Shown piece by piece: positions 1-8,362 of a stretch of 64,000 nt of DNA (positions are counted from its first letter, which is position 1; each line of letters begins with the position of its first letter). The notes under the pieces were generated by a model, which had not been told where the DNA came from, ran no database searches, and saw only the letters and a program-made list of their open reading frames with translations. Source of the DNA: CAYZNE01 sp964461035. Lineage in GTDB: Archaea; Nanobdellota; Nanobdellia; Woesearchaeales; CAYZNE01. Made by a program: the position numbers and the translations under genes. The stretch spans positions 55,635 to 119,634 of the forward strand of contig CAYWRI010000002.1 of the NCBI GenBank assembly GCA_964461035.1, in the 5' to 3' direction.

Positions 1-206
1 CCAAAATAAGTTCTAAGATCTATTTTATCTACTGAGAATCCTAATTCCTGTAATTCATCAATGTCTTTTTGTTCACTTATTTTACGTCTTTTAAAATCAT
101 CTGAGTAGTCCAGAGCATTGGATATGTATGCTAATTTCTTACCCTCTAAAGATTTTAGCTTGTCAAACTTATTCCCTAATTTATATGATGAAAGGTAAAA
201 TCTCAT
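1..206 (-). CDS. Peptidase E-like protein (S51 family), N-terminal fragment
   Basis: The first 68 residues of a protein that runs off the left edge of the window. The start MRFYLSSYKLGNKFDKL followed by KKLAYISNALDY and DELQELGFSVDKIDLRTYF matches the N-terminal Rossmann-like strands of peptidase E / type 1 glutamine amidotransferase-like proteins, which cleave Asp-Xaa dipeptides in the cytoplasm. The catalytic Ser lies beyond the fragment, so activity cannot be judged. A TATA-like stretch (about 228-238 on the minus strand) lies about 27 bases before the ATG, which supports this start and a leaderless mRNA. Transcribed away from the ProRS-like gene. Confidence 0.68.
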   Translation of the reverse strand, partial: MRFYLSSYKLGNKFDKLKSLEGKKLAYISNALDYSDDFKRRKISEQKDIDELQELGFSVDKIDLRTYF

Positions 207-289
207 ATTACCTTATTGAATGATAACACTTTAAATAATTTTTGTATTTAAGAAAGATATTTAAATTTGTTGTACTTACTTAGAATATT

Positions 290-1507
290 ATGGGTGAAGA
301 AAAATTTCAGAAGTTAGTTAAGGCTGCTAAGATATCGGCTAATACTTATCCTGTAAAGGGTGTGGACATATTATTGCCTTTAGGTAAAGCGATTCTTTCT
401 AATATTGAAAATTTATGTTTATCTTCCTATAAAGACATTGGTTATAAAGAAGTTAGTCTTCCAACAGTATTACCTGAAAAACTTATAGCGCACTTGAGAA
501 AAGACGGATTGTTTAAATTCAATAATGAATTTGGGCAATATTTTCTTGCTCCAGGCTATGAAACTCAAGCAGTTCTAATGTTTAATGATATTATCGATAA
601 TTATACTATGTTTCCAGTAAAAATATTCAATATTGGCAGTGCTTATAGACAAACTGCTAAAACACATCTTATTAAGAATTTAGAATTTAGAATTATTGAA
701 TTTAACTCCTTTTTTAAACTAAGAGAAGACGCTGAAAACGAACTTGATAAATTTAATAAAATTGTTCCGAGAAATCTTAATGCTTTAGAAATTCCTTGGA
801 TTAAATCTAAAGATTCTAAAAATCCTAATGCACAACATAAGTTTTTCGCTTTCTTTCCACACTCTGAACGATTTGGTAGTGTGGCTTGTAATTTGATAGC
901 AGATTATAAATACACTCAAGCACATGCAATTTCTCTAATCGATGAAAATCATAATCATTTTTATCCTGTTCAATTAAATGCTAGTTTTACAGGAAGGATG
1001 CTCGCAGCGTACTTATCGAATCATATGTATGAAGAAAGAGGTTTCATGTTAGGAAATAATATTTCTCCATATATGGTCCTAGTTAATGAATTAGATTTTG
1101 ATAAACAAGAACTAACTGGATTGACAAGAAGATTTCGTGAAAGTAATATATCTTATCTTCTCTTAAGACAAAAGAGTAATACTCCCAGTTATAAACAGTT
1201 CATTGCATCAGGCATACCTTTTCAGTTAGGATCAGGAAAACATGATTTGAAAATTAGGAAGAGAGGAGAGGATGTCATCTGGGTAAATTCTAATAATGTT
1301 ATTGAAAGACTTTTATCTCTTAATGAAAATACATTTTCTGTAGATGCTAAGGTTATAAAAGTCATTGAGATAAGCGAAATTCGTAAAGAATATGCTTCAG
1401 ATGCAGTATATGTAACAGATAATCCTGCTTTCAATCCGCAAAATAAACTTAAGTTTATTGGTTTTAACGAAGAGAATCAGAGATTGTTCGTGAAGATGAA
1501 GTATTAA
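290..1507 (+). CDS. Class IIa aminoacyl-tRNA synthetase-like protein (ProRS paralogue)
   Basis: 405 residues that follow the plan of a prolyl/threonyl-type class II synthetase: a motif-2-like region (residues 118-139, Arg120), a motif-3-like region with Arg236 in ASFTGRMLAAYLSNH, then GFMLGNNISPYMVLV and a C-terminal anticodon-binding-like fold ending in FQLGSGKHDLKIRKRGED. The order and spacing resemble archaeal ProRS. Key positions are altered: the motif 2 signature reads YRQT where R-x-E is usual, and the substrate loop reads LAPGYE where RPTSE-like is usual. The usual ProRS C-terminal zinc domain is missing. It may be an inactive or retargeted paralogue (tRNA or aminoacyl-adenylate handling). 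A TATA box at about 257-267 is 28 bases before the ATG. Its 3' end overlaps the convergent S66 peptidase gene by 4 bases. Confidence 0.62.
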   Translation: MGEEKFQKLVKAAKISANTYPVKGVDILLPLGKAILSNIENLCLSSYKDIGYKEVSLPTVLPEKLIAHLRKDGLFKFNNEFGQYFLAPGYETQAVLMFNDIIDNYTMFPVKIFNIGSAYRQTAKTHLIKNLEFRIIEFNSFFKLREDAENELDKFNKIVPRNLNALEIPWIKSKDSKNPNAQHKFFAFFPHSERFGSVACNLIADYKYTQAHAISLIDENHNHFYPVQLNASFTGRMLAAYLSNHMYEERGFMLGNNISPYMVLVNELDFDKQELTGLTRRFRESNISYLLLRQKSNTPSYKQFIASGIPFQLGSGKHDLKIRKRGEDVIWVNSNNVIERLLSLNENTFSVDAKVIKVIEISEIRKEYASDAVYVTDNPAFNPQNKLKFIGFNEENQRLFVKMKY

Positions 1508-2493
1508 TGATTAATTATTTTTATCTCGGGATTATTAATATTTGCATCTATAGCTGCATATCCTCCTATTGGAAATATGTTTTTAGGATTGGTGTGACCA
1601 AAATCGGCATTCATTATTGTGGGAACATAAAGACCTATCTTGTCAAGAGCATCAGTTATGGCTTCTGTGGTTATTCCTAATGAACTTTGAAATCTTCCGA
1701 ATACAATTCCTTTTAATCCATAGAAACCGTCAAATTGAGATATGGCAAAAAGCATCTCTCGAAAAAACTTAGAATGGTTCTTCATTTTTCTATCTGCCGT
1801 TTCAAGAAAGAGTATTTCTCCTTCAAGGTTTAAGATGTATTTTTGATTTAGCATTACAAGTGTGTCTATGTTTCCTCCAAGTATTGATCCTTTTGCAGAC
1901 CCTTCTCTTAAAACTTTTAATCCATTACTTTTCTTAAAATCTCTGTTTATCTGATTTACCGCCCAATAATCATTACTCCAAAATTCAGAAGATCGTAGAA
2001 TGTAAGCTTCTTCTTTAAACAGCACGTCTTTAATAGAATTATAAGATAATTCAAAATTTTTCTTCTCTGCAAAATCAAAGAAATTAATACCGTAATATGT
2101 TACTAGTTCTGCTTTTTTTAATAAAGCATTCTGCAAAGAAGTAATATTCGAATAACCTATAAATATCTTCGGATTTTTTCTTATTATATCATAATTGATG
2201 AAATTTAAAAGTTCACCGCAGTTGTAACCTCCGATAGTTGATATAATTGCTTTTACATCAGGATCTAAAAAAGCTTCTTCCAAATCTTGCAAACGAGATT
2301 TAATACTTGTAGTGTCAGAATTTGAAGATCCTTCAGAATTTTTTCCATATGTGACGTAAAGACCTAATGACTCTATTTTTTTCTGGCTTAGGATTGGAAT
2401 GTCTGATGAAATACTTCTTATGAATTTGATTGATCTTGCTGGAGAAATTACTCTAATTTGATCACCTTTACTAAGTTTGGCTGGAAAATTCAT
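1504..2493 (-). CDS. S66 family peptidase (LD-carboxypeptidase / MccF-like)
   Basis: 329 residues, normal length for family S66. The expected catalytic triad is visible: nucleophile Ser115 in FIGYSNITSL, Glu231 in LFLETADRK and His300 in ADFGHTNPK, plus the KGSILGGNIDTL segment. Known family members either cut the LD bond of muropeptides or, as in MccF, hydrolyse toxic aminoacyl-nucleotides such as processed microcin C. A DPANN archaeon without murein makes the MccF-like or a scavenging role more likely; this is inference. The start lies 7 bases after the stop of the ThrRS gene, so the two are probably co-transcribed. No signal peptide, so cytoplasmic. Confidence 0.85.
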   Translation of the reverse strand: MNFPAKLSKGDQIRVISPARSIKFIRSISSDIPILSQKKIESLGLYVTYGKNSEGSSNSDTTSIKSRLQDLEEAFLDPDVKAIISTIGGYNCGELLNFINYDIIRKNPKIFIGYSNITSLQNALLKKAELVTYYGINFFDFAEKKNFELSYNSIKDVLFKEEAYILRSSEFWSNDYWAVNQINRDFKKSNGLKVLREGSAKGSILGGNIDTLVMLNQKYILNLEGEILFLETADRKMKNHSKFFREMLFAISQFDGFYGLKGIVFGRFQSSLGITTEAITDALDKIGLYVPTIMNADFGHTNPKNIFPIGGYAAIDANINNPEIKIINH

Positions 2494-2500
2494 TATAAGA

Positions 2501-3958
2501 TTACTTGAATAAAACTCTTTTGCTAATTAAAGGATTTAGCATCAATCTTTCATAAGGGAAATTTTCAATACGCTTATGTATTGTATTGTAAAGTTGTTCA
2601 GGGCTTGTTTCAAAAGTTTCTTTATCCGCTCTAACTCTTACAGGGATAAGTTTTGATTCTAGTTCTTTTTCGCCAATAACAACTATGTAGGGAACCCAGT
2701 CTTTTTCAGCAAGTCTTATTTTTTTTCCAACACTAAGATTTCTATCATCTACTTCTGTTCTTATTTTTTTACTGTCAAAGTAATTTAGTAGTTCTATTGA
2801 ATGATCTAAATAGGACTCTGATACAGGCACTATTCTTAATTGTGACGGTGCTAACCAAAAGGGAAATTCTGGAACTTTACCTTCTCTTTGATCTATTGCG
2901 GTATTTTCAAGGATGCTACATAGAGCCCTTTCAATACTTCCAAAACTTGAAGCGTGAAGTATAACTTCTGCAGGTCTCTTTTTTCCGTCGATAGTAGGTC
3001 CAATTCCAAAACGTTCACCATTTTTCACATCCCATTGAACAGTTGAAATTTGAATATTTGATCCATCTGAATTTATACTTTGATACTCATTCTTAAATGC
3101 AAAATAATGTGACATTTCGGGCATTAGTTTGATAAGTGCAGGAACATTAAGATTATCACTTACTGATTTGAACCAATCTTTATTCTTATCAAAGTATTCA
3201 TTAGTAGTTTCCCATCCCATAACCCATCTGTCTTTTGCAATTACATTATTCATAAGTCCTGCAAAGAGTTCTGATAATTCTTCAAACTCTTGTTTTGCTT
3301 GTTCGCCGGTATCATAAACTCCGTGCATATCAGTCATAATAAACCATCGCATTCTTTTTAGTCCTGATACTGAACCTTCTAATTCATTTCTGAAGCAATA
3401 AGCTTCTTCATAAACCTTTAGCGGTGATTGTTTTTCAGAATAGATAAGGTTTTGCATGAATGGAAAACCTAGCGGGTCTGAAGCATATCTTAAGTAAGCT
3501 TTTCCTCTTCCACCATCAACAGTATAATTGTTTTCGTGAAATTCGCCCATTAGTTTCATAACCAATTCGTTGTCAGCCTTCATTATTAAAGGATTGCCCA
3601 TTTCTAATGCACCCCATTTATAGGCTAATTCTTTTGCATAATCAAGCATCAGGTTTCTCATTACCATTCCCTTTGGATACCATTTCATATGACCTTTTTC
3701 TGAAACGTCGCAATAGTCTACAAGATCATGTCTTTTCATTAATTCTATGTGGCTTACCTTATTATTTGCGGGTTTAGTAGTCGTTTCTAAATTCAATTCA
3801 TTATTTATGAATTGTTGTAAGAATTTTGCTTGATAATTCGTTTTCTTAAAATAAGGATGCTTTTTAAAATTTTCGTCATGTATTTGTATGATGTCTGTTC
3901 CTGGTGCTGTCCAGTAAAAGCTTTTAAATTTTCCTCGCTCTATATTTGATTCGACCAT
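2501..3958 (-). CDS. thrS: Threonyl-tRNA synthetase, archaeal type, lacking the N-terminal editing domain
   Basis: 485 residues covering only the class II catalytic core and the anticodon-binding domain. Visible parts: HIELMKRHDLVDYCD near residue 70, motif 2 with Arg190, MTDMHGVYD (His212), motif 3 ILHASSFGSIERAL (His335, Arg344), and C-terminal RIVPVSESYLDH...KKIRLAEKDWVPYIVV. This matches archaeal ThrRS from its middle onward. The roughly 140-residue N-terminal D-aminoacyl-deacylase-like editing domain is absent. The zinc-binding Cys of the core appears to be replaced (YLRYASDPLGF, Ser160/Asp161), although both zinc His remain. Crenarchaea split catalytic and editing functions into two genes; no editing gene is in this window. 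A TATA box centred near 3985 is 27 bases before the ATG. Confidence 0.88.
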   Translation of the reverse strand: MVESNIERGKFKSFYWTAPGTDIIQIHDENFKKHPYFKKTNYQAKFLQQFINNELNLETTTKPANNKVSHIELMKRHDLVDYCDVSEKGHMKWYPKGMVMRNLMLDYAKELAYKWGALEMGNPLIMKADNELVMKLMGEFHENNYTVDGGRGKAYLRYASDPLGFPFMQNLIYSEKQSPLKVYEEAYCFRNELEGSVSGLKRMRWFIMTDMHGVYDTGEQAKQEFEELSELFAGLMNNVIAKDRWVMGWETTNEYFDKNKDWFKSVSDNLNVPALIKLMPEMSHYFAFKNEYQSINSDGSNIQISTVQWDVKNGERFGIGPTIDGKKRPAEVILHASSFGSIERALCSILENTAIDQREGKVPEFPFWLAPSQLRIVPVSESYLDHSIELLNYFDSKKIRTEVDDRNLSVGKKIRLAEKDWVPYIVVIGEKELESKLIPVRVRADKETFETSPEQLYNTIHKRIENFPYERLMLNPLISKRVLFK

Positions 3959-4042
3959 GTAAATTAGAAGTGGTTTAAACTTTATAAATTTATCTTAATT
4001 CTTAAGTGACTAAATTCTTTTTTGGGTCATAAATATCTTGAT

Positions 4043-4846
4043 TTATCTTGAGGATAAGTTGTTCTTTTGTTTTTCATTCCATAAATAAAGATATTTGGGT
4101 AGAAATTTGTCCAGAAAAGAGGTTATTTTTTCTTTGTCATTCATAGGGTTCATTTCATACATCAGAACTTTTTTTATGTCTACTGAAAGTTGAGGAAATT
4201 CTGTAGATATAATTTCTGCACATTTGTGGAGGTTAGGAGTATATACTGCTTTTTTAAACATGACTAATCCAAGACCCGACCTTAATATTGTTCTCATAGT
4301 CCATCTGCACCAGAATTCAGGCGCTCTAACTCTGGATAAGTATGAACGTGACTCATCATTTTTGAAATAGTTATAAAAATCAAGTAATTCTTTATTAATA
4401 TTAGAGTACATAAAAAGAGCGAGTTTCTTATTGGCTTTGAAAGGGGTTATGTCTGAAATCACGTCTTTGCCATATAATAAACACGATTGCGTTTTAAGAT
4501 AAACTCTTAATCTCTTATATTTAGAGGACATTAATAGTTTATGCGTTAGAATAGTTATATCTACTTCAGAAACAATTGAAAACTCGTGTTCCAAAGAATC
4601 TATAATTTGTAAGACTTTCTTTATTTCTTTTTTATCAGATGTAGATTCCTTAAAAACTACAATGTCAATATCTGACATATATTTTAATCCTTTACCTTCA
4701 GATAAGCTTCCTCTTAAATATATTGAAATCGGCTTAAGCTCCAAAGTTATTCTTTTCATTGCTTCTTCAGTTAATTTCTTGAAAGTAGGTTGAATCTTCT
4801 TTATGTTACTTTCATTTAAAATAGTTCCATTATCCAATATTTTCAT
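4043..4846 (-). CDS. Nucleotidyltransferase-fold protein (MNT/KNTase type)
   Basis: 267 residues. The N-terminal half has the nucleotidyltransferase signature: LRGSLSEGKGLKYMSDIDIVVF (GS motif followed by D-x-D near residues 46-66) and a third acidic position in SEVDITIL (about residue 97). The C-terminal half is helical with no recognised motif. Such proteins transfer a nucleotide to a small molecule, protein or RNA; the substrate cannot be told from sequence. It starts 3 bases after the stop of the ABC-NDK gene and is surely the last gene of the ECF transporter operon, which suggests it acts on or downstream of the imported compound. A toxin-antitoxin MNT role is less likely because there is no HEPN partner and the protein is longer. 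Confidence 0.7.
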   Translation of the reverse strand: MKILDNGTILNESNIKKIQPTFKKLTEEAMKRITLELKPISIYLRGSLSEGKGLKYMSDIDIVVFKESTSDKKEIKKVLQIIDSLEHEFSIVSEVDITILTHKLLMSSKYKRLRVYLKTQSCLLYGKDVISDITPFKANKKLALFMYSNINKELLDFYNYFKNDESRSYLSRVRAPEFWCRWTMRTILRSGLGLVMFKKAVYTPNLHKCAEIISTEFPQLSVDIKKVLMYEMNPMNDKEKITSFLDKFLPKYLYLWNEKQKNNLSSR

Positions 4847-4849
4847 TTT

Positions 4850-6616
4850 TCACACGAAATCTTTAATTCCAAACAAATCTAGGTGTATTATAAATGCATC
4901 AATACAATCAGTTCTGTGAAGTCCACAAAAAACCATAGAACAGTATTTATTTATATAATTGTCTTTTGTAGGTAAACCAAACATAGATCTTAAAGAATCA
5001 TCTTTTTTATTTTGATATGCTTTGAAATGTCCAATATCTGAGTTCAATCTTTTAATAGTTTCTCCGTTCTCATGTTTAAGAATTAAAACTTGGAAATTCT
5101 CTCCAAAATTAGATTTTTTATATGCTTCTTGAAATATGTCTGTTATTTTTTTGTCAGGATAATCAGCTGAATACATTTGAGACACTTTATCTGAGAATTT
5201 ATTTAGTTTATAAGAGTTAAGTATTTTATATCCTCTTCTGATTACTTCTGATTTGATTTCTTCAAATCTGTTCATTGATTCAGGTCTGACTACAAGCATT
5301 GAAACATCAAGCTTTTTTACCTGTTGATATCTGCTGTTACTTTGACGGGCTCTACCATTAAAAAGATCAATCCTTCCTGAAACAACATCTTTTAGTATAT
5401 AATCTTCCTGATCTGAAAAAATAATTGTTGTGTTTTCGGTTTCATAATATTCTTTTATAAAAATCATAATATTTTTGATAGATTGGGAATCTAATCCTGC
5501 AAATGGTTCATCTATTATGAGTAGTTCTGGTTTTTTCATCAACGTTGAAGCAATAAGTAATAATTGTTTTTGACCTCTGCTTAGAAAAAAAGGGTGTTCT
5601 TCTTTTTTATGTTCTAAATTTATTCTTGTTAGTACTCTTAGAAGCTCTTTTTTAGTGAAATTACTCTCAAAGTTTAGTTCTTCCAAGACAGAGTTAGCGA
5701 AGAGTTGTTTTTCGGGCTCTTGCATTATCATTGCACAGGATTTAAAATTTAGATTAATGTTCCCTTTTGATTTTTTAATATTATTTGTTATGATATTCAG
5801 GAGGGTTGTTTTTCCGGATCCATTAGGTCCGAATATTCCAAAAATCTGACCTTTTTTTATATTAAAATTAATATCTTTGAGTGCAATTGTTCTGTCCGAA
5901 TAAGTTTTATGAACGTTTCTGAATCTAATCAGATCATTTCTTGATTTTTTTTCTTTAAATTTTACAAGTTTAATTTTTTCAGGTATGTTACCTTTTATCC
6001 ATTTTCCATTATTATAACTTATTATTTTATTTCCAATCCTAAAAAGTTTATCGTCATGAGTGCATAATACGATTATTTTATTAGGGGATATTAGTTTGAG
6101 ATGTGAAACAAGCCTTTTTCTATGTTCGTTGTCTAGGTTAGATGTCGGTTCATCAAGAAGTATTATGTCTTTATCCTGTGCCAGCACCGAAATAATAGAT
6201 AAGATTTTTCTCTGTCCTGTAGATAAATCCTTTAGACTCTTTGATTTGAGATTTTCTACATGAAAATACTTTAAGAGATTATCTGCAAGGAACTGTTTGT
6301 TGCGAGATATTGAAAAAAATAATTCGTGTTCCAATGTGCTAAGTATAAATTGATTTTCAGGTTCTTGAAATGCGAAAGAAATATGTTTTCTGAGATTATT
6401 TAAATCTTCTTCTTTTCCATAAGTTATTTTTCCTGAGAAAATAGATTCTTGAATTTCAGGAATTAATCCGGAAATTGCTTTTAGCAAAGTTGTCTTTCCG
6501 CAACCAGTACTTCCTATTAGGACTAATAGGTCTCCTTTCTTCAACTTTAATGAAAAGTTTTCCATTAGTAGTTCTTTCTCAAATCCGAGTTTATTTATTT
6601 GTATGTTTAAAATCAT
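4850..6616 (-). CDS. ECF transporter double ATPase (EcfA-EcfA') fused to an NDK-like domain
   Basis: 588 residues in three parts. Domain 1: Walker A GSTGCGKTT (35-43), signature LSTGQR (131-136), Walker B IILLDEP (151-157). Domain 2: Walker A GPNGSGKTT (263-271), signature LSRGQ (345-349), Walker B LLIIDEP (365-371). Together they form the two ATPases of an energy-coupling-factor importer in one chain. Residues 437-583 resemble nucleoside diphosphate kinase: LVVRPESMNRFEEI matches the N-terminal KPD strand, SLRSMFGLP matches the T-I-R-G region, and GLHRTDCIDAFIIHLDLF matches the HGSDS box with its catalytic His (His567). The usual active-site Lys is Arg444 and the Asn three before the His is Cys, so kinase activity is doubtful. 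It overlaps EcfT by 26 bases. I know of no standard ECF ATPase with this tail. Confidence 0.85.
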   Translation of the reverse strand: MILNIQINKLGFEKELLMENFSLKLKKGDLLVLIGSTGCGKTTLLKAISGLIPEIQESIFSGKITYGKEEDLNNLRKHISFAFQEPENQFILSTLEHELFFSISRNKQFLADNLLKYFHVENLKSKSLKDLSTGQRKILSIISVLAQDKDIILLDEPTSNLDNEHRKRLVSHLKLISPNKIIVLCTHDDKLFRIGNKIISYNNGKWIKGNIPEKIKLVKFKEKKSRNDLIRFRNVHKTYSDRTIALKDINFNIKKGQIFGIFGPNGSGKTTLLNIITNNIKKSKGNINLNFKSCAMIMQEPEKQLFANSVLEELNFESNFTKKELLRVLTRINLEHKKEEHPFFLSRGQKQLLLIASTLMKKPELLIIDEPFAGLDSQSIKNIMIFIKEYYETENTTIIFSDQEDYILKDVVSGRIDLFNGRARQSNSRYQQVKKLDVSMLVVRPESMNRFEEIKSEVIRRGYKILNSYKLNKFSDKVSQMYSADYPDKKITDIFQEAYKKSNFGENFQVLILKHENGETIKRLNSDIGHFKAYQNKKDDSLRSMFGLPTKDNYINKYCSMVFCGLHRTDCIDAFIIHLDLFGIKDFV

Positions 6617-7262
6617 ATTCTTTCAAAATATACGCTTGATTCAATAGTTCTATTTTCTTAAAATTGGATAGCAAAATAACCACGCCTATGTAAAATATTC
6701 TCTTGAGTTTTTTCTTGATGCTATTTGCAACAAACCCCCTTGATTTTAAGGCAGAGTTTATTTTTGTGATATCGCCCAGTGTGAATCCAATAGTGTTAAA
6801 CGCTATTGTAAACATGAATATTAAATTTATTGGCGCTTTGATTTTTAACATGGAGTTAATAATATCTTTTTCTGAACTGATTGCCATAAAAAATGTTCCT
6901 GCAAGCACCACAACAATCCATCTTGATGCAGCAAGGAGCATAAGTGATAAAGTATTATTTGAAAAAAATGTTCCCCAGGGTAATGTAAATATAATTTCCC
7001 CTTGAATTTTGCTCAAAAATATCCAAAAAAGAGAAAAGATAATTATTGCTATTGAAAGAGATTTATATACTGTCAAATTATAAAACTTTATTGACATCAA
7101 AAGTAATATCAATAAAACCATAATTGTAAAATTTAGAATTAAGTTTTTATTTAGAACTCCTATCATACTTATAATAATAAAAAAAAGGAGTTTAAATAAA
7201 AAACTCACTTTATTAAAAAAAGAACAACTTTCTAAGTAATGAATAAATGTGGGCTCTTTCAT
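6591..7262 (-). CDS. ecfT: ECF transporter transmembrane component EcfT
   Basis: 223 residues, about five hydrophobic segments (starting near residues 22, 45, 68, 105 and 145) followed by a cytoplasmic C-terminal stretch. INSALKSRGFVANSIKKKLKR corresponds to the EcfT coupling helix that carries the Ala-Arg-Gly-like motif docking onto the two ATPases. It couples ATP hydrolysis to toppling of the substrate-binding S component in the membrane. It lies 10 bases after the S-component gene and overlaps the ATPase gene by 26 bases, so the order S-T-AA' is a compact operon that allows fixed stoichiometry through translational coupling. Confidence 0.82.
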   Translation of the reverse strand: MKEPTFIHYLESCSFFNKVSFLFKLLFFIIISMIGVLNKNLILNFTIMVLLILLLMSIKFYNLTVYKSLSIAIIIFSLFWIFLSKIQGEIIFTLPWGTFFSNNTLSLMLLAASRWIVVVLAGTFFMAISSEKDIINSMLKIKAPINLIFMFTIAFNTIGFTLGDITKINSALKSRGFVANSIKKKLKRIFYIGVVILLSNFKKIELLNQAYILKEYDFKHTNK

Positions 7263-7272
7263 TAAGCTACCT

Positions 7273-7839
7273 TTACCAAAATTTCTTTACGAATAATGAT
7301 GTTTTTTTGATAAAAGGACTTAAATATTTTAGTAAAGGTATTCCTATAATTATTGAAACTATTACGTCACCTATTAACCAACCATAAATTGAAGCGACTA
7401 TTGCTTCTGCAGGCATTATTCCAAAATAATAGAATCCTGTTAGTACCCACGCTGATGAGATAACACTTTGTAATATTGTGACGGAAATTATAAATCCTAG
7501 AAAATCTTTAGGTTTTTTTAATTCCATATTAAACCATTTTTTAAAGAATATCATGGGGATTATCACACCTATAACATTTCCCCAAGCCAACAAAAATGCA
7601 TAAATTGTGAAAGTACCTGAAATTAAGGCACCTAACAAGAGTCCGATGTATATGGATATAAGTGCTTTTCCTTTAAACCAAATTGCGAATGCGGTGTAGA
7701 ATGCTGAACCAATATAGAATGCAGAAGCGCCCATTATTCCAATTGGAAAAATAATGACTCCAATATAGTCAAGTATTGCAACAAGTCCTGCAATAACACC
7801 TATTAATATAAAATCGTTTAGTTTATTTGTTTCTTCCAT
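7273..7839 (-). CDS. ECF transporter substrate-binding (S) component, substrate unknown
   Basis: 188 residues, five to six membrane helices rich in Gly and small residues (for example ILIGVIAGLVAILDYIGVII at the start, then SAFYTAFAIWFKG and VASIYGWLIGDVIVSIIIG). Size and topology fit S components, which bind a vitamin, metal or nucleobase from outside with high affinity. I see no signature of a named specificity such as BioY or ThiT. The NDK-like and nucleotidyltransferase partners in the operon hint at a nucleoside, nucleobase or a vitamin that is nucleotidylated, by inference only. A TATA box at about 7862-7870 is 27 bases upstream of the ATG, so this gene opens the operon 7839 to 4043. 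Confidence 0.72.
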   Translation of the reverse strand: MEETNKLNDFILIGVIAGLVAILDYIGVIIFPIGIMGASAFYIGSAFYTAFAIWFKGKALISIYIGLLLGALISGTFTIYAFLLAWGNVIGVIIPMIFFKKWFNMELKKPKDFLGFIISVTILQSVISSAWVLTGFYYFGIMPAEAIVASIYGWLIGDVIVSIIIGIPLLKYLSPFIKKTSLFVKKFW

Positions 7840-7928
7840 AAACTCATTGAGAGTTACTTTTATTTAAAAAGTTAATGATTGATATTACATTAATAATATT
7901 TATAAGCGCTGAATTCTTTCGGAATCAT

Positions 7929-8291
7929 ATGAATTGGTTAAAAGTAAAACGTGATCGTAGCCCAGTTGAAAAAAAACATGTTGAATATTCCTCACCTCAA
8001 TCAATTGAGGGTATTATTCTTGACAAAATTAGTAATTTTAATGAATATTTATTTCAACCATTGTTGTTCTTCAGATCATTTTATTCTTTAGTTATTAAGA
8101 CAGATTTGTTTACACACATATTAAGTGATTCTTTTTTTTGTGATGCTTTAGAACCTGGAACTGAAGTGATAGTAACTTATAGACTTAGAACAACATCTTT
8201 TTTGGAGTATTCAGATTCAAAGCTTGTTACAGAAAATTTATTATCTAAGTTTAAAACAGATTATTTTATTGATTCAATAGATTGTAAATAA
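7929..8291 (+). CDS. Small protein of unknown function
   Basis: 120 residues from the chosen ATG at 7929. A longer reading from 7875 exists, but a TATA box at 7896-7904 would place the transcript start near 7929, so the inner ATG (MNWLKVKRDRSP) is more likely and would be leaderless. The protein is soluble, mixed in charge, with an aromatic middle (YLFQPLLFFRSFY) and EPGTEVIVTYRLRTT near the C-terminus that could be a beta hairpin. I recognise no family. It is divergent from the ECF operon and the two promoters lie within 35 bases of each other, so co-regulation is possible. Confidence 0.5.
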   Translation: MNWLKVKRDRSPVEKKHVEYSSPQSIEGIILDKISNFNEYLFQPLLFFRSFYSLVIKTDLFTHILSDSFFCDALEPGTEVIVTYRLRTTSFLEYSDSKLVTENLLSKFKTDYFIDSIDCK

Positions 8292-8362
8292 ATCAAGAAT
8301 GTTTTAATCTGAAAATATTATATGAATTTTTAAAAAAATAATTAGAGTGTATCAATTTGTGA

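Noticed and set aside
4043..4846. MNT/HEPN toxin-antitoxin pair
   Set aside because: The nucleotidyltransferase has no HEPN partner, is longer than MNT antitoxins and sits in the ECF operon.
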